Shown here: positions 47,674 through 59,206 of the stretch, piece by piece | Layout of the letters: each line of letters opens with the position of its first letter | Position numbering within the stretch: position 1 is the first letter of the stretch | Source of the DNA: Panopea generosa | Taxonomy: Eukaryota > Mollusca > Bivalvia > Adapedonta > Hiatellidae | DNA: 64,000 nt | Assembly: GCA_029582155.1 (NCBI GenBank) | Contig: CM055902.1 | Location: forward strand, 16,201,279 to 16,265,278 | Direction of reading: 5' to 3' | Program-made: the position numbers and the translations under genes | Notes under the pieces: model-generated | Databases searched by the model: none | What the model was told of the DNA's origin: nothing | What the model saw: only the letters and a program-made list of their open reading frames with translations

Positions 47674-49195
47674 TATATTAGCATTAACTAACTTCCTCGA
47701 AAATACTTTCATCTGTATTATAGATTTTGTGAATGTTGGACATATAACAGACACGCACAAGCTGAAACAGTTCACCGATATATCATTAGTGTATTTTTAG
47801 AACCTTTGCAACTTTTATAAAACTGCCGACGTATTCCCCGCAGAGAGTTACAACGTGTTGTGTTAAGTCTTACACATATCCATTGGTTAACGTCTGGCTC
47901 CCGGAAACAAATTGCTTGAAATAATTAATCCCTCATCATTTGTGTACGTAAAAACCACTTAGATAATTATATTAAGTTTCAATCAAATGCGCAATGCGAC
48001 ACTTAACATAACAGTTAAATTCCGAAACAACTGTTTTCAGCTTTAACTTTAAATCTCTGATGACGCTTAAATATGTACTTCCTCTCTGGAAAAGATTTTA
48101 TTGTATGATTTCAAGTAAAAATGAGATTTTAACACGCATGCGTATACGGTTAAACCAACCCTATTGTGTATGGTTTGTTGTTTTATGTGCATAATATAGC
48201 TTGTAGACATATGGACATGTATGGTTAATACAATTATTTTATTATGCCAGTTTTCTGTTGTTGATTTAGTATATACTTATTACATGTTTACACACAGTAA
48301 TTTAATGAATTGTTATGTTGTTTACGATACGGTAGCATCTTAATTGAAGGAAATGTAAATACAAATGTATAGTAATGTAAACACGTGTTAAAGTTGTGTT
48401 GTCCATTTTATATACATATAAAGCTACCTTGTCATTTAAACATAGTTTCCAGCTATGAAGAATAAGTATCTCATATCAAATATTACAATAGCCACAGCGC
48501 AATTTAGTAGAATGAACGTAAATGTTTTATGGTAAGGTAATATTCAATATCTTAGACTATATCTTTGGTGAAAACAGTACAATTGGTCGTGGGAGAGTAG
48601 GCGGCGGCCAGCTGTGCTTCTCATCTTATTCAGCTTGGTCATCACATATTTAATGTTTATAAACAAACACCAGTTAATTCAGTTTCAAAATGCGTACCCA
48701 GTTTGAATAAAATGACACGCGTCATACCAAAACGATAAACATCCCTATATAATTGAAGTTAAAGAATGTGTGATGTATATCTATTGTTCCCAATTCAAAC
48801 GGAATTGGAGTTTTCAATAAAAAATATGCTCACCAAATTGTTTTTGTTTCCAAGCATGTGAACAATTTAATATTTGATTATGTCTGTTTTCGTATTCAAT
48901 ATCCATGTTTTGCATATTATGACCTTGCACATGGCATGTATATACTTGCCTGAAGCGTTTATATGGCAGCTTACTCTTAAAATGACATATCTGCCCGATT
49001 TTCTGCAAGTATTGACTACATCGTATGTCAATAAATATGACACATTGGAACATATAGGGCTTTATTAATGGAATTTTATACGAAATGCAAAGGTTTTATG
49101 ATAGAAAAGTGTGGTATGTCGTTTGTAAACATATTCATCATTCTTCTACGCATAATTTGGTCAGCTCAAATGAGTAACATAGCTATTTGGTATAA
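47674..49195 (+). other. Z segment of unit C, distal; no gene seen
   Basis: 47715-48010 is the best-conserved block with unit B. 48010-48180 and 49100-49190 also match B. The interval 48200-49100 could not be matched with confidence. Overlapping open frames at 48814-49068 lie on both strands and appear accidental. Confidence 0.5.
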
Positions 49196-49665
49196 GATCT
49201 CACTTTGGAGTTGCGCCCCCTTTTTGCCACGGTATCATGATTCTTGCACTTAAATAAACGTCATATCTGATTTGGATTGAAATGTTTAGAAAATAGTTCA
49301 TAGTGTCTGTGATTTTTTTGCTGAAGATGAATATAGCAAATAACTGGCATAGTAATTACTGCAACAAGACCTCACCGGTGTTAAAATGACTTGTATAGAA
49401 CATAAATAGATGCAAGTATTTATGAGCATTTGATGACTTGTTGTTGTTGTTGTTTTTTTTTTAAAAATTCTTAGAGTGTCACTGCACTGTGTTTAAAAAC
49501 CAAAACAAGCTTGTCAACCTACAAGTTATTGTGCATTATTTTATATGCAAATACGAGTACACTCCCGCTAAGGAAAAACACTTTAATGAATAGTGTTCTT
49601 AAATTATTTTTACCTTAGAAATCCGACATAAAACAAAGAACAACATTCAAATGTGTAGTACGACC
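49196..49665. mobile_element. New MITE family (GTCTCAC), copy 2
   Basis: The most diverged copy. The left end GATCTCACTTTGGAGTTG and right end AATGTGTAGTACGACC still show the terminal repeats. Body matches include GATTTGGATTGAAATGTTTA, ATAGTTCATAGTGTCTGTGATT and ATTTATGAGCATTTGATGA. Unit B has the empty site near 28365: homology to B stops at 49190 and resumes at about 49760. Confidence 0.8.
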
Positions 49666-50566
49666 TGAATGGACTACATATATGTTACTATTTACTAAAA
49701 TGTTTATTTAGATTATTTCAATACATGGTCAACTGTGCTTTTTATCTCTTCAAAAGTCTTTAAAACTTCAGAAAATATATCATTTTCCAAATTACAACTG
49801 TACACCTTTAGTTATTTAAAGGCAATACAATATATCAAACATCTCTCGATTCTTTTGCCGTGTTCAAATTCATTATAATATAGTACACTATTATAAAGTG
49901 AGATATTATTTTGACAGTTAACGACACAGTTTCCAGTTAATGCTAACAACAAATAAAAATATACCGTTAACAAACACAATAAGGACACTTTATTATAAAT
50001 GCTTTGAAAAATCGTATAACTTGATATTATATCATTTTCTTTAATACAGGTCAAATACTATATATTCTATAAAATAAATATAAATACTGTTCTTCTTTTT
50101 AGACTTATATATAATTTATATATATTGTGTTATTAAAAAAAGCGACAGAAAAGCTTGATTAGACTGGGTTTCATTTCAACTATCATACTTGTTTTAGTTT
50201 GTACATGTATCATATTGTAATGATGTTACATACTATTTATATCAAAAACGTCTGTGATATAATCGGATGCTGTACACTATAGACTTTAAGTTTTACGCAA
50301 TACTATATTGTATTAATTGGTGGCTTAGTGTTATGTTACTTTGTTGTACCGTACAGCATTTCAAATTAAAACTCATTAACCTTTACAATCAAATTATTGA
50401 AGCGAAGTTATTGATAAAGACATATTACAGTGGCATAAATACGTGTCAGTTAACCTTTTTATTCCTTGCATTTAACAATATTTCGCTTTTGTGGTGAATA
50501 TAATTATATCGATGCACATTATTTGTATCTTCATTACAGGGCACAACACACGATTGTAAATTTTAC

Positions 50567-50992
50567 GTCTCACTGCACAGTTGTGCCCCTTTTCTTTCCA
50601 TTGTAACATGATCATTGCGCTTCAAGGAAAGTCCTATTTAATTTTGTTTGAAACATTTTGGAAATGGTTCATGGTGGTTAGGATTTCCAGATGCAGTTGA
50701 GTAGAGCAAATGCTGGTATAATATGTTCTGCTATAAGACACCACTGGTGTCTTTTATAGAATTTTAACAAATTCTTGTATTTAAGAGCATTGCAGGACGT
50801 CTTTTTTAAAAAAATTTTAGGGTGTCACTACACTGTCTTTATGAAAAAAAAGCTGGTCAACACCAGTTATTGTGCCTCTTAAAGTGGGGATACATTCCTG
50901 CTTTTTAAAAAAGATGGACTGTTTTTATCATTGAATTCCTAGACCTTATATTATATAGAACAAAGACCAAAATTCAGCTGTGTAGTGAGAAC
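50567..50992. mobile_element. New MITE family (GTCTCAC), copy 3
   Basis: The clearest terminal repeats: GTCTCACTGCACAGTTG at the left, CAGCTGTGTAGTGAGAAC at the right. An internal GGTGTCACTACACTGTC near 50820 repeats the end motif, and copy 2 has it too (GAGTGTCACTGCACTGTG near 49476), so the element may be a fusion or carry a subterminal repeat. Confidence 0.85.
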
Positions 50993-53700
50993 GTTTTAAG
51001 ACGTATGAGAGAGATTTTTATCAAAAAAATGTACAAAATATATAACTCGTATACCAGATAATGAAATAATATTAGTACGTCCAGCACGTCCTAAAGCAAC
51101 ATTATCAATATATCAATTTTCTACCCTTTTAATTCAATAAACATCTGTTATTGTTGTAATATTTAGCGTAAATCGTGGCATAGCTGATGCAAAATACCAT
51201 AATTTATCGTCAAAACATATAGTTAAACTCGCTTTCATCGCTGATATGTGAGTAAAATGAGCTCACTTTTGAGTTAAAATAAAATAACTGACATAAGTAC
51301 TTTCGTAAAACTGGGACCAGATCAGAGAAATAACGTAAATAATTTAATGATTTAGTTATGTATATATATTTGAAAGCGTTTGAAAATTTCCGAGCATCAT
51401 ACTTCGATAAAACCTCAGTAAGTGGTTCAATTTAAACTTAGATTTATATGGCTTATCTTGTGATATTCCTAATTGGTGCATTGGTCATACCTATGGATTA
51501 TGAATGAGGCGATCTGAGATCGAATCCTGTGATCAGTAGCAATATATTTGTTAGTTTAACCTGCAAAACTATTTTCATTTTTCCATAGACGGCTATTTAT
51601 ATCCAAACATATTTGTTCCCCAAAAAAATGAAACAAAATATTTGTCAAAATATGCATTGATATATTTGCGCATATCCAGCAATTGTTCTAATCCTGAATA
51701 TTTGACCGAGTATATAGGATTTATTTGGCAGTATTAAGATGATTTCCGAAACAACTTATTTGCAAATATGATTTACTGATTAGTAAATTTAGATATTAAA
51801 CTTTATTCACGTTTGGAAATGGTACCGAGGTTCGAAGGCCGTGAATAAGATATCTTCAAATATTGTTTATGCCGATACACAGATTTTGTTTTTTTCCTTT
51901 TTCATTTAAGGGATTGGGTCCAATCTTCATTTTATTCAACTGATTAAACTTTAATTAAGATGAAAAAGCGTAAAGTTATATTTTCATTTTAACAGATTGA
52001 GAAGTATATGGGGCTCCTTTTGCATGTTCCAGAAACGTTAAATATTCAGATAGATTAAAAAATTGGCAAATTGAGTTATACAAAATGACAAGAACGAACA
52101 ATAGTCAAACTATTTTGCTTCTTGAAGCAAGCTATGAACATTTCTGTTTGCAGAATATTTCTGAATCACTTTGTTTGATATTTACAGTCCAATTTAGGTT
52201 GAAAACAAATTTGTTTTAACTGTCCGGATATAGTGTGATTTAAGAGATAAGTTGACGGACAAGATTAATTCATAGCTGGGAATAATTCTCGAAGAGTATA
52301 TTAATTAATTTCCATTCATGCCAATATGTCAAAATAATTTAATTTAAGATTAAATTGATTAATTGGTTTTGAATGTGTTTTATTTCATACAATTGTTTTT
52401 TTATTGAATTGCTCACACAATGTATACACTTTATTTTAAATTGGTTATTACGAGTCTTTTTCTGAAATGATCACTATTCTCATACAATTGTTTTCAGAGC
52501 GTTTGCTCTTAAAACAATTTTAGTTTATACAGATTTATTTTAGTTCGATGGCGAGTATGATCAGTATTTAATTAAACCGTTCTCGACCCTCCTTCTGCGT
52601 CGACAATATTAACAGATTAATCAAGGTTTTAAGAGGTCATTGGGTCGAACTTGGGATAAAACCCACAACCTCAGACGTGAACGGTCAATGACTATACACA
52701 TTGCACTACCGCCGCCTAGCGTTTGTCTTTCTCATGCAATTGCCTTTGATGATAAAGGAACTCTGAAAATCGCGTCAATTATCAATATACGTATATAAAA
52801 TCCTAAACGATACTAAACAAAGCTTAGAAATACATGAACTGAATAACATATACTTCAATGTTTCAATACATTGTCAGTACCTTGTCATATATAAACATGA
52901 ATTATCAAGATTGTTAAATGTTTACATAAGAATTGACTTCAATAACTATGATAAGAATATGTATATAGACAAATGATTACTAAAAACTACATTAATTAAA
53001 AGAAATAATATAATAATAAATAGTCCACTCTCTTTTCTCTTTCCAGAAATGTGTTGACATAACTAACCTTTTCACTCCTAACAAATCTACTAATTGACAA
53101 TGTTTAAGAGATCTATCTAGTTTATTTTCATGAAACGATGTAAATGTGTTTTTTGCCACTAGTTCCAAATTTCATGATATTATTGATTAAAGTGTATAAT
53201 GTATAGAAAAAAAAAGTTTGGAGTTAAAATGAGTTAAAATTACTTACTTAAAAGACATCAGCTGCTTCCGTTATCACGTTTGTAAATGGGATAGTTTTGG
53301 CAGTAAATTATTTCTATTGTCTATTTTTGTTACGGAAGATGTATTTGCTCATTACCATACCATACATAGTTTAGCTGCATTAGTTTAATTCGGTCGATAT
53401 TTAAGGATAGATATTATCACATACGATCATTATGAGCATTATAATTCATAAACTTATAATTATATTTTAATTAGTTTACAGCTCACTCTTTCATATATAC
53501 AACAGCACTATTTGCCAATGCAGTTCCTCTAAAATCCAATCGACATAATGCATTATCCATGTAATATATAATACTTGTTGTATTATAATGTCTTAAAATA
53601 TAATATATTAAAAACAAAGTGTGAATATGCAATTAAATATCGCACAGTCGCAATTTTATCAAATTCCTTCCATCCGTGTATTTCTCTTATCGTCGTTAAA
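50993..53700 (+). other. No gene seen; two tRNA-like remnants
   Basis: 51466-51537 (+) has AATTGGTGCATTGGTCATAC and GAGATCGAATCCTG, a decayed SINE head. 52630-52720 (-) reads GGCGGCGGTAGTGCAATGTG then GAGGTTGTGGGTTTTATCCC, a SINE-C-like head. The remainder is AT-rich and matches nothing else in the window, so the boundary between units C and D lies somewhere here. Confidence 0.45.
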
Positions 53701-53989
53701 GCACAGCAGACGGCTCATTGACCTGACGCAAAAGCGAGCATCGCTCAACACACTGGTGACGTGCTGTTTTTGTCCTAGTAAATACAATGTAATGCAATGT
53801 TAAGATACTGTTCGCTTGTCTTAGGAAAATGGCAGTTTGACATCCAATAACGATCGCTGATTCAATTATTGAATTGTTTGATTGAAAGCCCGCGTCGGGT
53901 CAATTGTTGAATGGTCATAAACACAGCGTGATGTGTCTGTTTTGTACCAGAATGTCACACGCACACATAGTCGGGATCCTCTTCAGATG

Positions 53990-55800
53990 GAATGACCATT
54001 TATTTATTTATCTATTTATTTACGTGCCATGATTACAATATAATACATAGACAAACATGCATGATAGTTAGACAGGCGTATCTGTTATTGTTCATAGATA
54101 TTTTTTTTCCACAGCCGTCAGCTGTTACATTGTCGTCTTATTTTTGACGACACCCATCCCATATTTCTTTGGATTGCAGGGATGGATGCACATTTATGAA
54201 CTTATAAGAAAAAGCATATAACTCTATTGTGCAATGTTTCTGGTTTTTAATAAACTTTTAGCCCCCAGACACTTGAGGAATAATCCATAATTGGTATAAT
54301 TTTACTGTCATATAGCTTGGTGTATGATGAATACATTACATCAACTTTATTATACAAATTCGAAACTAGGGAGGAAAATGCTCTCCAAGACATTTGCCGT
54401 TTCCGTGAAATCTAAAAGCTCATTTAAAACAATACCTAGATATTTGTAATTATTGCATATTTCAAGAATTGATATTCAGATTTTCAGATATTTTCCTGAA
54501 GTGAACAACTTTCGCTTTTATTTATATTTACTGACATTTGATGATTTTTATAGCATCAAGTATATAAAAAATAACCATTACATGTAACTGCAATTTCAGT
54601 TCCGAATGAGTTATTAATACAATGTCGTAAGTTCATTATCAAAGGAAACTCCTAACTCTGGGACTGATGCAAGGTAATCTATAAAAAAACAACAAAGACG
54701 GCGAAATCACGTCCCCTTGTTTAACACCGGATTTGATATAAAAAAAAACGTAAACGTAAACTGTTGCTGATCAATCATTGTACAAACTCTTAATATATTC
54801 TATTAAATTACTAGATACCCTAATATTAGCTAATTTTATGTACAACAGATCCCTATTCACCCGATCAAATGCTTTAGCCATGTCGACAAAGCAGGTAGAA
54901 GTGGGTAAATTATCATTTTTTATATTTCTTATAGTCGATGTGAATTTCACACGATCTATTATTTCTGAAACCATTTTGATCGTCAATTGTTATTTCATTT
55001 AATTCTAAATATTTAATGAAACAACAATGATTTAATATGTTTATATATAATTTGCATGACGTCGGTGATAGACTTATGCCTTTATAATTAGACGGCACCC
55101 TCTGGTCATTTTGAACATTTTTTTGGTTTGATAATCGATTTTGACCATAACGACAAGAACAAGGTGATTTAAAAAACAGTCATTTAACAGTTTATATAAC
55201 ATTTAACGGAACAGTCGTTTTTAAAAATCTTATTTGGTAACAATCTAACCCAATTGCTTTAGCACATTTTGCAAGGGAAATAACCCTCATTCACTCTTCA
55301 AGAGTAATTGGTACATCTAAATCTTTCACGTTAGTACAATTTGAGTCGTAATTTGACAAATATTCTCTCGAATTTATATCATTAATTGATTCTCTAACAT
55401 TATATACCGAAAAATCGCATTTACATTTATTTTATACTTATCTCATTTTGTTGCTAATGGTACCATTTTCAATCAATTTCCATTGGTATATTACTCTTCT
55501 TTTGACCCCTACCTAATTTCTTTAATTCATTCCAAATTTCTTTAGGATTCTTTGTTTTGCTGTCAGTAAAGCCAATTTTTATTTTATCTTTGAATTGCCG
55601 TTCGGTCTTTCAATATTCTTTACCGAATGTTTTTCTTTTTAATCTAAAGTCTAACAGTTACCTTGATTTTTCAGCACGATAAGTACCTTTTAAGTATAAT
55701 TTTCAGCTAAACGGTAATTAACAAATAGCATACCTTAACGGTCATTCCACCAGGGCTTTAGTGTGCGCCGTGCCCTTTTTGACGTTTGGAATCAAATCAG
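53990..55800 (-). pseudogene. LINE ORF2 fragment with reverse transcriptase
   Basis: Minus strand, from N to C: RRTLKPWWNDR (about 55770-55740), the linker after the endonuclease domain; NYKGISLSPTSCKLYINIL (about 55095-55040); DQNGFRNNRSCEIHI (about 54985-54935); and TCFVDMAKAFDRVNRDLLYI (about 54895-54835), RT motif A with its catalytic Asp, then KLANIRVSSNLIEYIKSLYN. Downstream is decayed. The 3' end near 54000 is AT-rich (TAAATAAATAGATAAATAAA). The endonuclease domain and RT motif C were not found. Paralogous A sequence (3.6-3.8 kb) is uninterrupted, so this is a later insertion into unit D. Confidence 0.85.
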
Positions 55801-55823
55801 TTTAACTCTGAGCCAATTTCTAT

Positions 55824-55921
55824 AGGATTAAATTCATGTTTATGCATATGTAAAGAATGTCGAATCACGCACATTCTTTACACATCATAAAAAAACCCAG
55901 AAAAAATGAATTTAACCCTTA
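55824..55921. repeat. Inverted repeat with perfect 11-bp stem
   Basis: GTAAAGAATGT at 55850-55860 and its exact complement ACATTCTTTAC at 55871-55881, with a 10-bp loop. Outer arms (TTAAATTCAT near 55828; ATGAATTTAA near 55907) extend the pairing imperfectly. It lies next to the 5' edge of the LINE fragment. It may be a small foldback element or the stem of a structured RNA. Confidence 0.7.
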
Positions 55922-55933
55922 TAGCTTAAACAC

Positions 55934-55970
55934 AGATGATGATGATGATATATATATATATATATATAAT
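55934..55970 (+). repeat. (GATGAT)/(AT)n microsatellite
   Basis: GATGATGATGAT followed by about 24 bp of AT dinucleotides. Similar (TA)n tracts are at 58837-58871 and 59873-59896. Confidence 0.9.
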
Positions 55971-56869
55971 TTTAGACTCCTCAAATAAATGGGAAAAAAC
56001 TATAGGCTGCAAAGTAAACGCGTAAGAATACATCACTTCTGTCCTGGTTGACATTTAATTCCTTAGATTAAATATCCAATAATGTCTTAACGGTTATGTG
56101 TCCATTATCAGCTGAACTCTGCAATAATAGTTGGTTTATGGTGAAATGACGAACTATTTTGAGGTGAAAAAATTAATCACCCGCCTTTTATCTCCCGATT
56201 TGAACAAATAAAAACTCGATAATTCAAGGAAATACCCACACAGTGTAGACGTTTACGTCATTGTTTAGGTTTTGTCTACACGAATGTTTTTAAAAATGTG
56301 TTAACTTTTACGAAGGTCATATAAATCCACGCTCATTGATGGAGAATCCGAGTTTGGAACGTTTCAAACGACTTTTTCGTACTAGGTTTGTGTACTTACA
56401 CTGTTTCACAATCATCTGCTTCTGAACTTCAACTGCATGTACATGTTTTTATTTCATTTTTCCTGTCGAATAAATTGGTCTGTGGGATTTTTATCAACGA
56501 CTTACATTCACGTTCAGTAAACAAGGGCTGTGTTTAATGAAACAAGATATTGTATCGTTACCTCTCCAATCTGAACATTTTATGACCTACTTCATTGTTT
56601 CGCAAATCAACTTATGGTCTGATTATGGCGCCTGGTTAAAATCGCTGGACCAAAGAAATCACTTAAACAATAAACCGAAGAAAATAGCTTAACTTTTTTG
56701 TTGTTGTATTTTATTATAACAATAAGCTTAGGACAGTTGTGCGCGTCATTATCGTTCGTATAATATTAAACCGATCAACAAAATGTCGATGCGTCTTTAT
56801 TTACGCGAGAAAAGTAAAAAGAAGGCGCCAGGAGTCTTATTGAAAAATAAACTTAATGTATATTCATAC

Positions 56870-57140
56870 TTAGATTGGGTATTTTCCTGCATCATGTGTA
56901 TACACTTTACCGTCGATAACACGTTTACCATAACGGAATTTCCATCGTTCCTTTTCGTGCTTCGCCGTGTCAATGGCGTCTTTCAGTGAGCTTCTTGTTT
57001 GTAAACCATGGTCCGTTTAATCGTCTGTCGGGAAATTTGGACTACGGACAGTTTCTATCGATGATTGGTTATCAAGAAATGCTTGTTGCAATGACGGAGA
57101 TACTCGAAGATTTATCTTCCGTGGAATGGTCTGCCATTAA
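56870..57140 (-). pseudogene. Possible retroelement ORF1-like coding fragment
   Basis: One minus-strand frame is protein-like from about 57137 to the stop at 56870-56872: INLRVSPSLQQAFLDNQSSI, then one stop at 57017-57019, then SSLKDAIDTAKHEKERWKFR and YGKRVIDGKVYTHDAGKYPI. The pattern of a charged helix followed by GKxxIDGKxY resembles the C-terminal domain of some LINE ORF1 proteins, but this is a weak resemblance. The + strand frames over the same bases (56783-56989, 56986-57210) are then antisense. The stretch is richer in CpG than its surroundings. It could instead be a host exon. Confidence 0.4.
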
Positions 57141-58839
57141 TTATACTGTTTTCAACAGTCCGCAACGTATCGCACAATATATAACGTCTACTCGTCGGGA
57201 GATTCTTTGAAATTAAGCAGACGCAAGTAAGTCTCACGCAAGAATCGCTCTAGTCTGTTGCAATGTTTCTTTAGCATGCTTTAGCTGAAATTTCTCGGAT
57301 ATTTGTAACTTTTTCGATCTTCAATTTATTGTAATTTACCACATGCTTAGATTCATTTATGTGTGTGTTCAGAATTTCAATTGCTGACTCTAAAGCGGTC
57401 ACACGAGATGACATATTTATTAGTTTTTATATCACCTTTAATACACATCTTACACTTGGCTATTCTTATTACATGTATAAATATACATCGAAATAGATAA
57501 ATACTAATTGGAACCCAGTTTAAGAAAACGGCTGGAATATTGAAAATCTGAAAGTTGAAATTTAGCTCAACTGACATATAATTATGGAAAGACAATAGTG
57601 CAACTCGTATCCATTATCCAACATGCTATATTTATTTGAACTATAATGACACTGATGTTTAAACCTCTTGTCAGCAATCTTATAAAATCCTTAGTTGTAA
57701 GTTATAGTAAATCTCTTTACAAACCACGATTCTAGTATTCGTGTATCTAGTGAATCTCTATTTTAATCATTTTCTACGTAATTATCTACATAATGTACTT
57801 ATAAAATTAAAATTTATCGGTATGCAGACCGTTACGTTTAATGTTCAATGCCACTTCAAAAACATTGTCATTGATCCCCTAATTAGCGAATAATTATCGA
57901 TAAAACGATATAATGCTACATGCGTCAAACCATAAACCTCTAGAGTAATAAAATATGGATTGACCAATGCTGATTAGCACGTAATACCACATGGTACGAA
58001 CGTGTGTGGGGCGGATTAGTTTGGTCGCTGTTTGTCATGTAATCGTGTTGATGATTAAATTTACAATATAATTGCTTAACATCTATTCTGTTAGTTACTG
58101 CAACTATCCGTGTTATTATGTGTTTACAATTCAATTTGAATAAATAATAATCTTGTTTTTTTAGAGTTATAACTGATTTTTATTTTTCTAAATAGATAAT
58201 GAGATACTTAATTTCAGGGTTGATTTAGATGTCATGTTTCGAGCATCGTTTATATTGAATAATATTGTTTTTTTTAATGTTTGTACTGTTCATTATTTGT
58301 AAAATTGCGCTTTTAATAAATATATTTTGAAAGTTGGATTACTTAAAACTTAGAGAACAACTTGGTAAGATTTAACACGGAGGTTTTTTTTTAATATGTA
58401 ATCAAGTGTACAGTGTCATATAAGTTATAGTATGGACATTAACATAAATACGCCGTGTTTAATAGTGTAATATTAATTTTGTTAAAAAAATCTTTACCAC
58501 GGAATAAAATAGAATGCATTGTGCAGAGAGCAATATCCAAATATATGGCAAAACAGAATCCTTGAATTTATAAGAAATAAACGGGAACTACAAAATCAAG
58601 TTAACGATGATGTTTTGTAGTTGTTGTTTTTTTGGGGTTTTTTTCATTTTCTGCATCAAATCAAACCGATAACTTTATTGTAGTAATCACGCAAGAAGAA
58701 AATGTGCACTTATTACTGGCATATCGCGCAAAATTTAATTCCAACAATTTAACCTAAACGTAAAACTCGTTTTTTTCACTATAATTATGGATATTTAAAA
58801 GTAAAACATTATTATTTTTAAACACTATATATTGATTAA

Positions 58840-58873
<34 letters not shown>

Positions 58874-59017
58874 AAGACAATAACGTTAGAAAATTAATTA
58901 CTCAAAGATTTAATTAGAAGAAAATTATTTATTTAATGGTGAAAAGAACTTGATGTTTTTGGCTCTGAACCTACTATGTAATCAAACTAAAACAAATAAA
59001 TTACAGTTACAAATTTG
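57141..59017 (+). other. No gene recognised; (TA)n tract at 58837-58871
   Basis: AT-rich sequence with open frames of 64-72 codons at 57377-57595 and 57940-58134 on the minus strand, neither with recognisable content. No convincing match to units A-C was found. Confidence 0.45.
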
Positions 59018-59206
59018 TAGAACCTCGTTAACTCGAACACGGATGGCTTGTTCACCACGTTAATCTCAAACAGCTTATTTTGTCAGGCCGATTTCCTATT
59101 TAAATTGTATAAACATGTATGTACATGTATGGTGTGATGTTGACACTACTTTGCTCGAACTATTTTTCCAGTCCCGTCGAGTTCAAACCATTAAGGTTTT
59201 ACTGTA
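59018..59206 (-). mobile_element. pogo/Tigger-like MITE, copy 1
   Basis: The left end TAGAACCTCGTTAACTCGAA and right end (minus strand) TACAGTAAAACCTTAATGGT are the terminal repeats; ACAGTARAACCTCGTTAACTC-like ends with TA targets are typical of pogo-group elements. Length about 190 bp. The second copy at 60924 confirms the orientation and content (CTCGACGGGACTGG on this strand). Confidence 0.75.

Larger units (their letters stand above)
39690..53000 (+). repeat. Unit C of the segmental array
   Basis: Third copy. It begins part-way into the Y segment: 39690-39920 matches 19330-19570 closely, including a shared stretch around the words TTGGGCTTAAT and GTTGACTGTTAAACAAA. It then follows unit A through 41.2 kb and has the minisatellite in the same place, reduced to about seven units. 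From 42.2 to 49.9 kb it follows unit B. It lacks the SINE-D that A and B share, and has private insertions: 42.4-42.9 kb, SINE-C at 43.6 and 47.5 kb, SINE-B at 45.9 kb, and MITE copies at 46.7 and 49.2 kb. The end near 53 kb is uncertain, because nothing between 51 and 53.6 kb could be matched. Confidence 0.7.
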
